Numbered from the stretch's first letter, positions 51,417 to 61,204 are shown. The stretch: DNA of 64,000 nt from Gemmata palustris (GCF_017939745.1 NZ_JAGKQQ010000001.1:4588001-4652000), one strand, 5' to 3'. Made by a program: numbers and translations. The notes: generated by a model from the letters alone, not told the origin.

Positions 51417-54365
51417 ATGACTTCCGACGCCCGCCCGACGCCCGGCGATTGCCCGACCGACGCGGCCCTGACCTCATTTCTTCGCGGCGACCTGCCCCCG
51501 GACGAAATCGATCAAGTCGCCCGTCACGTCGAGGGGTGCGCCCGGTGCGAGGGCGCGCTCCAGCGCCTCGAGGCGGGCACAGATGGTGACCCGGTCGCGG
51601 CCGCGCTCCGTGGAGCGCCCGCGTCGGCCGCCGGGCCGGGGCTCGGGGTCGGGGCCGTGGTCGGCGGTCGATACGTACTCGAGGAACCGATCGGCCAGGG
51701 CGGGATGGGCACCGTGTACCGGGCGCGCCAGACCGAGCCCGTGCGGCGCGACGTCGCGGTGAAACTGATCCGCCCGGGGATGGGGTCCGAGCAGGTGCTG
51801 GCCCGGTTCGAGGCCGAGCGCCAGGCGCTCGCGGTCATGGACCACCCGAATATCGCCAAAGTGTTCGACGCCGGGGCTCTCGGCGACGGGCGCCCGTACT
51901 TCGTCATGGAACTGGTCCGCGGGGTCCCGATCACGGCGTACTGCGACGACAAGCACCTCCCCCTGCGGGAGCGGCTCGAATTGTTCGTCCCGGTGTGCCG
52001 GGCGATCCAGCACGCGCACCAGAAGGGCGTCATCCACCGCGACATCAAGCCGAGCAACGTCCTCGTGTCCGAGGTCGACGGGCGGGCGGTCCCCAAGGTG
52101 ATCGACTTCGGGATCGCGAAGGCCACCCACGGCCCGCTCACCGAGCGCACGCTGGTGACCGGCCTCGGGGCCATCGTCGGCACCCCCGAGTACATGGCCC
52201 CGGAACAGGCCGCGGCCGACGGCCTCGACGTGGACACGCGGGCCGACGTGTACGCGCTCGGGGTGCTCCTGTACGAGTTGCTGACCGGTTCGACCCCGCT
52301 CACCCGACAGCGCGTCGGCCGCGCGGCACTGCTCGAGGTTCTGCGATTGGTGCGCGAGGAGGAGCCGCCCACCCCGAGTAGCCGGCTGGCCGGGGCCGAG
52401 ACACTCCCGTCGATCGCCGCGAACCGGCGCGTCGAACCGCGGCGCCTGGCCGCCATGATCCGCGGGGAACTGGATTGGGTGGTGATGAAGGCGCTGGAGA
52501 AAGACCGCGCCCGGCGCTACGAGTCGGCGTCCGGGCTAGCCGGAGACGTGGAACGGTACCTGGCCGACGAGGTGGTCGAAGCACGGCCCCCGTCGCGCCG
52601 GTACCGGGTCGAGAAGTTCGTCCGGCGCAACCGCGGGGCCGTGTCCGTGGCGGTCGGGTTCGTGCTCCTCCTGGCCACCGCAACGGGCGTGAGCACGTGG
52701 CTCGCGGTCCGCGCGATCGCGGCCGAGAAAAAAGCCGTCGAGAACTTCGAGGATGCAAAGGAGCAGCGCGCGAGGGCCGAGGGTCTGCTGGAGCTCGCCC
52801 GCGGTGCGATCGACCAGTTCGGTCGGAGGACCGCCAACGACAACCGGCTCCGGGGGCTGCCCGGGGTGCAGCGCGCGCTGCTCGCGGACACCGACGAGTA
52901 CCACGAGCAACTGAACGCGACCTACCCGGGCGACCCGCGGTTGGCCGGGGACCGCGCCCGCACCCGCGCGTACCTCGGGTACATCGAGACCGAAGGGGGC
53001 TCGCGGTCGGCGGCCCGGGAACACCTGGGCGCGGCCCGGGCCGCGCAGGAGGAGTTGCTCGCCAAAGAGCCCGGGAACCGCACGTACCGGAACGATCTGG
53101 TGGCGACACGGACGTACCTCGGGCGACTCGCCACGGTCTCGAAAGACCCGGCCGGCGCGTTCGAGCACTTTGACCGGGCGATCGCGCTCGGCGAAGAATT
53201 GCTCCGCGAGGTACCGGCGAATACGTCGGTGCGAATGGAACTGTCGGGGGCGTACCAGATGGCCGGTGCCGCCCGGTTCGACGCCCAGCAACACTCGGCG
53301 GCGCGGGCACTCTACGAGCGGTCGCGGGAGCTGGAAAGCGACCTGATCCGGACGGACGGCGCGAGCCGGGAGCACCGTGAGGGGTTCGCCGTGGCGCTGA
53401 ACGGGTTGGGGCTGGCGTGCTTCCGACAATCGCCCCGGGACCTCCCGGCCGCGCGGCGGGCACTGGAACAGGCACGAGCGATTTACACCGAACTCGCGGC
53501 CGCCGAACCGGATGCGTTCGAGTACCAGTACCGGGCGGCCGCGGCCCTGAACAACTTGGTCATCGTCGCGCGAGCGGAAGGAACCGTCCCGGCGGACAAA
53601 ATCCGCCTGCAGTTCTTCGAGGTGATCGGAACCTACGAGCGCCTGACGGCCCGGTCGGGGGCGCATCGGTACCGGCAGGCACTCGCCGGGGCATACGACG
53701 AACTGGCGAGCGAGGGGCGCGTCGCGGGCGATCCCGCCGGGGCACTGAAGTGGGCGAATAAGGCGTGGGCCGTGGTCGAGGGGTTGCGGACCGGTGATCC
53801 AGCGTCCCCGGACCTCCAGAACCTGATCCGGAACGTACAGTGGAACCGGGCGGAGGTGTTGGCCGCGCTCGGGCGCTCGAACGAAGCGCTGCCCGTGTGG
53901 GACGAATTGCTCGCGATGCAGCACACCGAGGGCACGCGGAACGAGCTCCGGTCCCAGCACGCGGTGAGCCTCGCGGCGGTCGGACAGCGGGCGGACGCGA
54001 GCACCGAGGTCACCGCTCTGACGGCGCCACCGGAGGCCGCCCGACTGCTGTTCTTCCGGGGGGCCGAGGCCCTGGCCGAAGCGTCCGCTACAGCCCGCCG
54101 GGATGCCACAATCCCTGCGCTCGCTCGGAGCTTTTGGGCCGAAGTGTACGCGGCCCGAGCGATCGAGCTCCTGACCCGCTCCCGGGACATGGGCTACCTC
54201 GTGACCCGGGGCGGGAAGCGGGAGTTGGCGACGAGCCCGTACCTGGCTCCGCTCCGCGAGCGCCCGGGGTTCAAGCGCATTGCCGCGGCGCCTGCGCCTC
54301 TCCCGGTTCCAAAATTAGAAGTCGCACCGCCCCCGAGGGAACGTCCCTTGATGGGCGGGAGTTGA
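51417..54365 (+). CDS. Transmembrane serine/threonine kinase with zinc-finger and TPR region
   Basis: 982 residues from the ATG at 51417. Residues 37-44 form an HxxxCxxC zinc motif (RHVEGCARC), as in anti-sigma factors. The kinase domain runs from about 84 to 350: IGQGGMGTVYRA, Lys116, VIHRDIKPSNVLV (catalytic Asp209), DFGIAKA (230) and GTPEYMAPEQA are intact. One transmembrane segment lies near 455-475 (VSVAVGFVLLLATATGVSTW). The remaining 500 residues are helical and TPR-like. Divergent from an ECF sigma gene. Expected to phosphorylate or sequester the sigma factor in response to an external signal. Confidence 0.92.
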   Translation: MTSDARPTPGDCPTDAALTSFLRGDLPPDEIDQVARHVEGCARCEGALQRLEAGTDGDPVAAALRGAPASAAGPGLGVGAVVGGRYVLEEPIGQGGMGTVYRARQTEPVRRDVAVKLIRPGMGSEQVLARFEAERQALAVMDHPNIAKVFDAGALGDGRPYFVMELVRGVPITAYCDDKHLPLRERLELFVPVCRAIQHAHQKGVIHRDIKPSNVLVSEVDGRAVPKVIDFGIAKATHGPLTERTLVTGLGAIVGTPEYMAPEQAAADGLDVDTRADVYALGVLLYELLTGSTPLTRQRVGRAALLEVLRLVREEEPPTPSSRLAGAETLPSIAANRRVEPRRLAAMIRGELDWVVMKALEKDRARRYESASGLAGDVERYLADEVVEARPPSRRYRVEKFVRRNRGAVSVAVGFVLLLATATGVSTWLAVRAIAAEKKAVENFEDAKEQRARAEGLLELARGAIDQFGRRTANDNRLRGLPGVQRALLADTDEYHEQLNATYPGDPRLAGDRARTRAYLGYIETEGGSRSAAREHLGAARAAQEELLAKEPGNRTYRNDLVATRTYLGRLATVSKDPAGAFEHFDRAIALGEELLREVPANTSVRMELSGAYQMAGAARFDAQQHSAARALYERSRELESDLIRTDGASREHREGFAVALNGLGLACFRQSPRDLPAARRALEQARAIYTELAAAEPDAFEYQYRAAAALNNLVIVARAEGTVPADKIRLQFFEVIGTYERLTARSGAHRYRQALAGAYDELASEGRVAGDPAGALKWANKAWAVVEGLRTGDPASPDLQNLIRNVQWNRAEVLAALGRSNEALPVWDELLAMQHTEGTRNELRSQHAVSLAAVGQRADASTEVTALTAPPEAARLLFFRGAEALAEASATARRDATIPALARSFWAEVYAARAIELLTRSRDMGYLVTRGGKRELATSPYLAPLRERPGFKRIAAAPAPLPVPKLEVAPPPRERPLMGGS

Positions 54366-54480
54366 GAGCGGACGACACGGAATTGGTGCCGCCGACCGAG
54401 TTCAACCGGCCGCCCGAGCGGGCGCGGTGGGAGTGACGAAGGCGACCTCGACGGATGCGGTCACCCCGGCGCGCCCGCCG

Positions 54481-54954
54481 TCATTCCGCCAACTTCTTCA
54501 AGAGCGCGATCTGCCCGGCGTGGTAGGCGTAGTGCTGGGCGGTGCCGTGCAGCATGACTGTGACCGGGTACGTCTTCCCCGGCACGGTCTCGTCGAGTTG
54601 GGCAGCGTTCAGCCCGACGATCACGTCGAGCAGCCTTCGGTGCTGCCGATCGAGGTTGTCGAGCGCGGCCGCCCACGCCGCCTCCGAAGTGTCGGGCACG
54701 GGCGGGAAGTTGCCCGCCTCCGGTTCGCCAATCGCCCGCCACTCGGTGATCCGCTGGGCGACCACCTCGGTCCACGCGGCAAGGTGATTCACCAGTACCC
54801 AAACGGAGTGCGCGAGCCGCGGGTGCTGCGCCGCGGCTCGCGCGCCCGTCGCACCCTTCAGCACCTCGCGCAGCGGCGGCCCGTGCCAGGCGTCGCCGTC
54901 GTAAGCGCGGCGGAGTTCGTCGTAGATCCGAGCGCGTTCTCCAGACAGCGGCAT
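54481..54954 (-). CDS. DinB-family protein
   Basis: 157 residues. DinB/YfiT-type four-helix bundle with the metal histidines in VNHLAAWTEVVAQRI and HGTAQHYAYHAGQIALLKKL. Such proteins are thiol-dependent transferases or have unknown roles. It starts 23 bases after the end of the broken VOC gene and may be in the same transcription unit. Confidence 0.88.
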   Translation of the reverse strand: MPLSGERARIYDELRRAYDGDAWHGPPLREVLKGATGARAAAQHPRLAHSVWVLVNHLAAWTEVVAQRITEWRAIGEPEAGNFPPVPDTSEAAWAAALDNLDRQHRRLLDVIVGLNAAQLDETVPGKTYPVTVMLHGTAQHYAYHAGQIALLKKLAE

Positions 54955-54976
54955 GATTCACTCCCGTCTATCGTGG

Positions 54977-55284
54977 TCAGGCCAGCACTTCGATGGTGAA
55001 CCCGCCCGGGGCGGTTAAGTAGAACGTCCACGATCCGTGTTGCTTGCTCGGCTCACGGCGTCCGCGTTCGGTTGGCCGAACCCGATGTGGAAGTTGGGCG
55101 GGTACTTCACCTCGTCCACCCCGCCGAGTTTCATGCTGGTGAGCGTCAGGATCATCCCGTTCGCGTCCGTCAGGAACGCGATGTTGTTATTCGCGCTCGT
55201 CCCCCGCATCCCGAAGTACGTCTCCAAGAACCGGTACGTCTCCGGCACGTCGGTAACGGTCAGGTTCAGGTGGTTCAGGTTCAC
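54977..55284 (-). pseudogene. VOC-family (glyoxalase-like) gene with internal deletion
   Basis: The first part is a good VOC domain (MNLNHLNLTVTDVPETYRFL, FLTDANGMILTLTSMKLGG, NFHIGFGQPNADAV). The frame then runs into SRASNTDRGRST and stops at 55015. One frame over, HGSWTFYLTAPGGFTIEVLA follows directly, which is the normal C-terminus. About 25-30 codons are missing between the parts and the frame is shifted, so the copy is probably dead. The GTG start overlaps the DUF6194 gene by four bases. Confidence 0.75.
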
Positions 55285-55703
55285 GGCTGCCCCTCCCGCT
55301 TGGCGCGCTTTCCGACGGCCGTCTGATACGCTTCGGCGAGCAGTGGCTCGACGCGCTCGAACGTCTCGGCGCTCGGGTTGAGCACGCACACCCAGTACAT
55401 CATTCCGTACACCGGGTGGGGCATGATCGTATCAAGTGCGGTGAAGTCGTGGTCGTTGGTCTGGAACAGCGACTGGAAGGTCTGCTTGGAAGCGCCGACG
55501 TTCAGCCGGAACACGCCCGGGCGGTTCAGGTTCGAGAACTGATCGTGCTCGTCGCCGGTGACGAGCGTGGCGAACGGGAACATGTGATCCTTCGGGGCGC
55601 CGTCCTCGGGGTTGTAGAAGAAGAACGTCGCGCCGAGCGCCACGACGGTGTCGACTCCCGGGTACGTCTCGGTGATGTGCCTCGTGATCGCGGCCTCGTC
55701 CAT
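55281..55703 (-). CDS. DUF6194-family protein
   Basis: 140 residues. It begins MDEAAITRHITETYPGVDTV and contains FFYNPEDGAPKDHMFPFATL, NLNRPGVFRLNVGASKQTFQ and DTIMPHPVYGMMYWVCVLNP, all typical of DUF6194. The family's function is unknown. It is coupled by a four-base overlap to the broken VOC gene. Confidence 0.85.
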   Translation of the reverse strand: MDEAAITRHITETYPGVDTVVALGATFFFYNPEDGAPKDHMFPFATLVTGDEHDQFSNLNRPGVFRLNVGASKQTFQSLFQTNDHDFTALDTIMPHPVYGMMYWVCVLNPSAETFERVEPLLAEAYQTAVGKRAKREGQP

Positions 55704-55858
55704 CGGTTCCGCCCTCGGGTGTCGGGTGTCGAGCGTCTCACGGACCGAGCGCCCAGCGCTCCGGCGTCACCGTCCGCGCCTGTGGCCGGTCGCCCGGCAC
55801 CACGTCACACGGTGCCGGAGAGGGCAGACACGCGAACCCCACGAGAGGTTCGCGCCGG

Positions 55859-56332
55859 TTACGTTTTGCGCCGGTAGTGAGCGGTCATGAAGTGGTGCCA
55901 CGTCCCGTCCTCGGCCTGGAACCGGGACGACAGCGTCCGGTGGTTTGGGGAGAGAATCTCGATCGTGTCCTTGTACTTCGCGGTCTTGGTCGCGTCGGTA
56001 AAGCTCGGCCCCTCGGCGTCGAGCGTCAGCATCTTCCCGCTCGCGTCCAACTCCCCCTCGTACACCCACAGGTTGGTCATCATGGACCCGATGAAGGTGC
56101 CCACGAACTTCTTCTTGGTCGGGTCGTAGCCGAGCGTCATCACGGTCTTCATCGGCACGTCGCCGGGCATCTGCCCCTCGCACTGCACCCACACGGTGAG
56201 CGAGCGGACGGTTTCCGTGCCGGTGTGCTTCACCGGCGGTTGATCGGGGCCGCCGCTCCCCTCCATTTCGGTGACCCACTCGCCGACGAGTTGCTCCAGC
56301 CACTTGTGCTCTTTCTGTGGTTCCGCTTGCAT
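55859..56332 (-). CDS. DUF1579-family protein
   Basis: 157 residues from the ATG at 56332. It starts MQAEPQKEHKWLEQLVGEWV, with GTETVRSLTVWVQCEGQMPG, VMTLGYDPTKKKFVGTFIGS and RFQAEDGTWHHFMTAHYRR, the pattern of DUF1579 beta-barrel proteins. The function is unknown; they resemble small-ligand-binding barrels. The spacing to the DUF6194 gene is 155 bases on the same strand. Confidence 0.85.
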   Translation of the reverse strand: MQAEPQKEHKWLEQLVGEWVTEMEGSGGPDQPPVKHTGTETVRSLTVWVQCEGQMPGDVPMKTVMTLGYDPTKKKFVGTFIGSMMTNLWVYEGELDASGKMLTLDAEGPSFTDATKTAKYKDTIEILSPNHRTLSSRFQAEDGTWHHFMTAHYRRKT

Positions 56333-56523
56333 GTCTACCTCCGTGAGTCGGGCGAAGTGGGTGAATTTAAACGGGCCGCGGTAGCGAGTCGATGTCAGCA
56401 TTAGAACCCGGGTGACTGAAAATTGAATTTGTAGGCTCTTGTGCGATAGGGGCTACGACGGGCCACCGAGCCGGGGGGCCGAGCCGCGCCGTACTCTGAG
56501 CGGAACGACCCCGGAGAATTCCC

Positions 56524-57609
56524 GTGACAATAGCCGCCGACCTGTATCCGGTCCTCGACACGCCTCAAGCCCTGATCGACCTCGACGTGGTGGACCGAAA
56601 CGCGGCCGCCATGTTCGCCCTGGGCCGGGCCAACGGGGTGGACGTCCGGGTTCACTTCAAGTCCCTCAAGTGCGGTGGATTGGCGCGCCACCTGATGGCG
56701 GCCGGGGCGGACAAGTTCCTGTGCGCGAAGCTGAACGAGGCCGAGGTGCTGGTCGGCGCCGGGGTCCGGGACGTGCTGGTGGCGAACCAGATCGTCGGCC
56801 CGGTGAAGGCCCGCCGGCTGGCGGCACTGGCCGCCCGGGCCGACGTGTCCGTGTGCGTGGACGACGCGGAAAACGTGGACGAACTGGCCGCGGCCGCTCG
56901 CGCCGCCGGGGTGTCGCTCGGGGTACTGGTCGAGGTGGACGTGGGGCAGCACCGGTGCGGCGTCGATCCCGGTGCCCCGGCCGTGGCTCTCGCGCGACGA
57001 GTGCTCGGTCACGCCCCGGCACTGCAATTCCGCGGGCTACAAGGGTACGCCGGGCACATCCAGATGATTCCCGATGCGGCCGATCGGGGCCAACAGTGCC
57101 GGGCCGGGCTCCAGTTGTTGGTCGGTACCCGCCGGGAGCTCGAGGCGGCCGGAATCGCGGTCCCGGTGGTCACCGGTGCGGGGACCGGAACCGCCGACAC
57201 CGCCGCCGGGTTCCCGGGGCTGACCGAGATTCAGCCGGGGTCGTTCGCGGTCATGGACGCGGCGTACCACGCCGTCTGCCCGGAGTACGGGTGCGCCCTG
57301 TCGGTCCTCACGACGGTGGTCAGTCGGCGGGACGGGCGGTACGTGCTCGACGCCGGGAGCAAAGCGATCTCGCGAGACTTCGGCACCCCGGTAGTCAAGG
57401 ACCGACCGGCCGACCGCGTGACAGCGGTCAACGAGGAACACACGATCGTGGCCCCGGGTGACGGCGAGGCGGTACGAGTCGGGGACCGGCGAGAGGTGCT
57501 GCCGGCCCACTGCTGCGCGACGATGAACTTGCACCGATCGTGTGCGGCCGTCCGCGGTGGGCGGGTAGAGGCCGTGTGGCCGATTGAGGCCAGCGGGCGG
57601 TACGATTGA
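56524..57609 (+). CDS. DSD1-family PLP-dependent enzyme (D-threonine aldolase-like)
   Basis: 361 residues from a GTG at 56524 with GGAG upstream. It starts with LDTPQALIDLDVVDRNAAAM, then VRVHFKSLKCGGLARHLMAA, where a lysine binds PLP. The C-terminal motif LPAHCCATMNLH supplies metal ligands as in D-threonine aldolase and D-serine dehydratase. The fold is alanine-racemase-like with a beta domain. The substrate is probably a D-hydroxyamino acid. Confidence 0.86.
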   Translation: MTIAADLYPVLDTPQALIDLDVVDRNAAAMFALGRANGVDVRVHFKSLKCGGLARHLMAAGADKFLCAKLNEAEVLVGAGVRDVLVANQIVGPVKARRLAALAARADVSVCVDDAENVDELAAAARAAGVSLGVLVEVDVGQHRCGVDPGAPAVALARRVLGHAPALQFRGLQGYAGHIQMIPDAADRGQQCRAGLQLLVGTRRELEAAGIAVPVVTGAGTGTADTAAGFPGLTEIQPGSFAVMDAAYHAVCPEYGCALSVLTTVVSRRDGRYVLDAGSKAISRDFGTPVVKDRPADRVTAVNEEHTIVAPGDGEAVRVGDRREVLPAHCCATMNLHRSCAAVRGGRVEAVWPIEASGRYD

Positions 57610-57702
57610 GGTGACGCCCGCTGCGACGCGCGGAACTTCGAGTATACGTTCTCGTGCGCCCCTCGTTCCCCCGGTCGCGTCAATGATACTTTGCGTGCAG
57701 AA

Positions 57703-57909
57703 GTGACGACACCGAGCCTTTGCGAATCGTGCGAGCGGATGCGCGAGGTCCGCACGCCGCGGTCGCGCTTTTTGCTGTGCGAGTTGTCGGTCACAAGGGC
57801 CGATTTCCCAAAGTACCCGGCGCAACCGGTGGTGCGGTGTGATGGGTACCAACCCGGGACCGAGGCGAATCAAAACGAATCGTCCGATCCGCCGACCCGG
57901 GACACGTGA
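57703..57909 (+). CDS. Small cysteine-rich protein
   Basis: 68 residues from a GTG at 57703; a TTG at 57691 is an alternative. SLCESCERMREVRTPRSRFL followed by LCELSVTRADFPKYPAQPVV and RCDGYQP has four cysteines in a pattern (CxxC...C...C) that suits a small zinc ribbon. I recall similar short planctomycete proteins, so this is probably real, but the family has no known function. No strong ribosome-binding site is visible. Convergent with the next VOC gene. Confidence 0.6.
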   Translation: MTTPSLCESCERMREVRTPRSRFLLCELSVTRADFPKYPAQPVVRCDGYQPGTEANQNESSDPPTRDT

Positions 57910-57923
57910 CCGCCCGAGTGTGG

Positions 57924-58310
57924 TCACCGCTCGTACAGTTCCAGAGGCAGGCCGTCTGGATCTCGGAAAAACGTGAACCGCTTGCCAGTGTATTCGTCCA
58001 CCCGCACCGGCTCGGCCGCTACCCCGTGCCGCCCCAGGTCCGCGACTGCCGCGTCCACGTCTCCAACCTCGAACGCCAAATGCCGGAGCCCGCACGCCTC
58101 CGGGTAGCTGGGGCGCGCGGGCGGGTTCGGGAACGAGAACAGTTCGATCTGGGTGCCGTCGGGGAGCCGCAGGTCGAGTTTGTACGAAGAGCGCTCGGCC
58201 CGATGTACCTCGGAAACCACCTCCAGACCGAGGACGGTGGTGTAGAAGTGCTTCGACCGCGCGTAGTCGGAGCAGATGATCGCGACGTGGTGGGTGCGGA
58301 GCAGCTTCAT
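57924..58310 (-). CDS. VOC-family metalloenzyme (GloA2/YaeR-like)
   Basis: 128 residues, one VOC fold. LLRTHHVAIICSDYARSKHF gives the first metal His, LRLPDGTQIELFSFPNPPAR an acidic ligand, ACGLRHLAFEVGD the second His and RDPDGLPLELYE the C-terminal Glu. It is closest to the SMU1112c/YaeR group, whose activity is not well defined. Complete, unlike the VOC gene at 54977. Confidence 0.9.
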   Translation of the reverse strand: MKLLRTHHVAIICSDYARSKHFYTTVLGLEVVSEVHRAERSSYKLDLRLPDGTQIELFSFPNPPARPSYPEACGLRHLAFEVGDVDAAVADLGRHGVAAEPVRVDEYTGKRFTFFRDPDGLPLELYER

Positions 58311-58381
58311 TCGTGAGGGTACCGCGGGGTCGAGAAACTTGGGAACCGTGCAACGACTTCGGCTTCCCGCACGAGCAAATG

Positions 58382-59737
58382 TTACGGTTTACTCCGGGAG
58401 CCCGGAAACGGCCCATCGTTCCAGGACCAGACCGGCCACCGGGTGTTCGCCGTGCGCATCGTCCGCTCCCCGTTCGTGAACCCCGCCAGGGCCACGATCA
58501 CCCCCAAGGTGGCAGCAGTTCCAAGAATCAATCGCCCCCACCGAACCGGGCGTTCGGGCTCCACGAGAGCGCGCTCCCGCGGGCGGGCGAGTATCGGGTA
58601 CGCGAGCACGAACGCGAACAAAATCCAGAAACCCGTCTGCGTGTCCAGGTAGCCGGGCCGGGCCGGGCGCCAGAAGTACAGGGCCGTCAAGTTCTGGAAC
58701 ACGAGCATCGCAACGGACAGCCCAATGACCGGCAGTGCGGCCGGCCACCGCCACCCACGAGCCAGGGCGAGCGCCCACAAGACCGCGCCGGCCCCGGCCG
58801 CGACGCACACGGCGTCCGTACCACGCAGCACCGTCCCGGCCAGCCCGTCCGCGTGCCCCAACTCGCGCAGGGTCGCACCCCACCCGGCCACCTTTTCCGG
58901 CACCCGGGTCAACCGGTGCCAGGCAGGGATCACGCCGAGTACGAACACCGCCCCGAGGACCGCCGGGAGACGAAACTCGTCGGGCTCCCCGGCCGGATCG
59001 ACCCGGCCGAGCCCCAGCATCCCGTAAGTGAACACCCCGCCCCCGACGAACCCGCAGGTGATCTCCATCACGTTCCAGTGGTTGATGGTGTACCCCCAGA
59101 CCTCCAGGTGTACGGCCGCGTTCCCCAGCAGGCGCCCGCCGGCCATACCCAGGCCAAACCCGACGAACCCGTAGAGCGCGCCTCGAAGCCCGGCCGCGCG
59201 CCTGGTCCACGCGAGCCACGCGAACTGCCCGAGCGCGGCCCCGAGAAACGCCACAGCGATGTTGTTCCGGGGCGGGTTGATGTGAAAGCCGATCGCATCC
59301 ACGAGAAGCGCGGGCGCGAGCCACCCGCCGAGGACCACGCTCGCGAGGAGCCCGACCCAGTCCCCCGTGCGCACGGCGCGGCGCTCGGCCAGGAGCCCGG
59401 CCAGCCCGCCGCCGAACGTGCCCCAGCACCCGCCCTGGAGGAATAGGGCGGCAAACCCGTAGGCGTAGTTCGGTAGGGTGTCGGCTTGCGCGTACCCGTG
59501 GAGTACGCCGTAGCTCATCTGCCCGCCGGCCCCGATCCCGGCCGCGGTCAGGGCGGCGATCACGGACATCCGGGAGCGCAGGGTCGAGGAGCCGGCGACG
59601 AACACCCAGGCGAGCCCGAGGACGGCGCCCGGGTACATCGCCCCGATGACGTGGCCGTAGTCCCCGCGGATGCCCCAGGCCATCCCGACCGCACAGGCGA
59701 CGAACGCACTCCGCCCGACTCGGTCCCAAACCCTCAT
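58382..59737 (-). CDS. Polytopic membrane protein
   Basis: 451 residues from the ATG at 59737 (MRVWDRVGRSAFVACAVGMA). About 11 or 12 hydrophobic segments are visible, for example MYPGAVLGLAWVFVAGSSTL, WVGLLASVVLGGWLAPALLV and LGAVFVLGVIPAWHRL. The N-terminal GMAWGIRGDYGHVIGAMYPG and the central NHWNVMEITCGFVGG recur in planctomycete proteins of unknown function. A transporter-like layout, no known motif. It follows the PQQ-like gene on the same strand (about 125 bases). Confidence 0.75.
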   Translation of the reverse strand: MRVWDRVGRSAFVACAVGMAWGIRGDYGHVIGAMYPGAVLGLAWVFVAGSSTLRSRMSVIAALTAAGIGAGGQMSYGVLHGYAQADTLPNYAYGFAALFLQGGCWGTFGGGLAGLLAERRAVRTGDWVGLLASVVLGGWLAPALLVDAIGFHINPPRNNIAVAFLGAALGQFAWLAWTRRAAGLRGALYGFVGFGLGMAGGRLLGNAAVHLEVWGYTINHWNVMEITCGFVGGGVFTYGMLGLGRVDPAGEPDEFRLPAVLGAVFVLGVIPAWHRLTRVPEKVAGWGATLRELGHADGLAGTVLRGTDAVCVAAGAGAVLWALALARGWRWPAALPVIGLSVAMLVFQNLTALYFWRPARPGYLDTQTGFWILFAFVLAYPILARPRERALVEPERPVRWGRLILGTAATLGVIVALAGFTNGERTMRTANTRWPVWSWNDGPFPGSRSKP

Positions 59738-59863
59738 CGCGATTCTCCGAACTTCAAGTCGTGTTTGTAGGTGCCCGGACCCGGGACCGATCTCCCGCCC
59801 CACACGGAAGCGGTGGCGAGAGCGCATTTCTCATCGATTATGTCGTCCCGTTCCCACCCGCGG

Positions 59864-61204
59864 TCACGGCTTCTTCGCATCCGAGCTAGCCGGTTTCTGG
59901 ATGCAATACAGGCTCGTTGCAGTGCGAACGAAGAGCCGACCGTCGGCGACCGCCGGGGTCGCGAGCGCGACGTCGCCCAGCACGTTCTTGCCCAGCAACT
60001 CGAACTCCGCACCGGCCTTCACAACGTAAGTCGTTCCTTCCTCGCTGAGGCAGAAGATTTTGCCGTCGTAGGTCCACGGGGATGCAGTGAAGCTGCCGCC
60101 GAGCCGCTCCCGTTCGTAAACCGGCTTGCCGGTTTTCGCCTCGAAGCAGGAGATGAGGCCGGTCGAGTACAGGACGTACAGGTGATCGCCGAGCACGAGC
60201 GGGGTCGGGTGGTACGCCCCGGCCGGCTCCTTGTACCACGCGATGAACTCGTTGCTCGTCTCGCCCTTCTTCAGGGAGATGTCGCCGGACGCGCCGGGTT
60301 TGACCGCGAACACCGGGCGCGGGCGGCCGAACTCGTACCCCGAACTGACGTACAACAGCCCGTGTGCGGCGACCGGGCACGGCACGCAGATCGACGACAT
60401 GCCGCCGAACTCCCAGAGCAGTTTGCCATCAAGGTCGTAGGACCGCACCTTACCCTTGCCACAAGTGACGATCTCGGTCCGCTTGCCGCTCTCCCAGATA
60501 AACGGCGTGGCCCAGTTGCTCTTCTCGTCCCGTGCGACCTTCCACACCTCCTTACCGGTGTTCTTGTCCAGCGCCACGATGAAGGAACTCTTCTCGTTGT
60601 CGTTGACGACGTACACGCGGTCGCGGTGAAGCACCGGCGACGCCCCGGTCCCCCAATCCAGTTGCGTCGGCACCACGTCCCACGACTTCGACCAGAGCTG
60701 TTTCCCGGCGAGGTCGTAGCAGAACATGCCGACGTTGCCGAAGTACGCGTACACCCGCTCGCCGTCGGTGACCGGCGTTTCGGGCGCGTAACTGGCTTTC
60801 ACGTGGATCGGGTGTTTGGGTTCTCCCTTGTGCGCCACCCGTTCCCACAGAACGCGGCCCGTGGGCGCGTCCAGGCAGAAGAGCGTCCAGCGGTGCTCGC
60901 CGGTCAGCGTTTTCGTGTCCTTCGGGGCGTAATACCCGGTCTTCGGCACCGCGACCTTCGCGTCGCTCACGCAACTGGTGACGAACACCTTTCCGCCGGT
61001 AACGATCGGGCACGACCAACCCTGGCCGGGAACATCCAGCTTCCACGCCACGTTGTCCTTCGTCGTCCAGTTGTTGGGAGGAAGGTTCTTCCCGGTCACG
61101 ACCCCGGTCCCGCCCGTTCCGCGGAACTGGGGCCAGTCCGCCGCGAGGCCTGATACGGGAGCGAGAGCGAAGCCGACAGCCAACGCAAGAAGACGAATAG
61201 ACAT
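59864..61204 (-). CDS. Exported PQQ-like beta-propeller protein (BamB-like)
   Basis: 446 residues from the ATG at 61204 with a signal peptide (MSIRLLALAVGFALAPVSGL) and ADWPQFRG just after cleavage, the usual start of exported PQQ-like planctomycete proteins. Blades follow the pattern DAPTGRVLWERVAHKGEPKH, DLAGKQLWSKSWD, DKNTGKEVWKVARDEKSNWA and EAKTGKPVYERERLGGSFTA. It resembles BamB or PQQ-dependent dehydrogenase propellers without the active-site residues I would expect. Role unknown. Confidence 0.85.
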   Translation of the reverse strand: MSIRLLALAVGFALAPVSGLAADWPQFRGTGGTGVVTGKNLPPNNWTTKDNVAWKLDVPGQGWSCPIVTGGKVFVTSCVSDAKVAVPKTGYYAPKDTKTLTGEHRWTLFCLDAPTGRVLWERVAHKGEPKHPIHVKASYAPETPVTDGERVYAYFGNVGMFCYDLAGKQLWSKSWDVVPTQLDWGTGASPVLHRDRVYVVNDNEKSSFIVALDKNTGKEVWKVARDEKSNWATPFIWESGKRTEIVTCGKGKVRSYDLDGKLLWEFGGMSSICVPCPVAAHGLLYVSSGYEFGRPRPVFAVKPGASGDISLKKGETSNEFIAWYKEPAGAYHPTPLVLGDHLYVLYSTGLISCFEAKTGKPVYERERLGGSFTASPWTYDGKIFCLSEEGTTYVVKAGAEFELLGKNVLGDVALATPAVADGRLFVRTATSLYCIQKPASSDAKKP

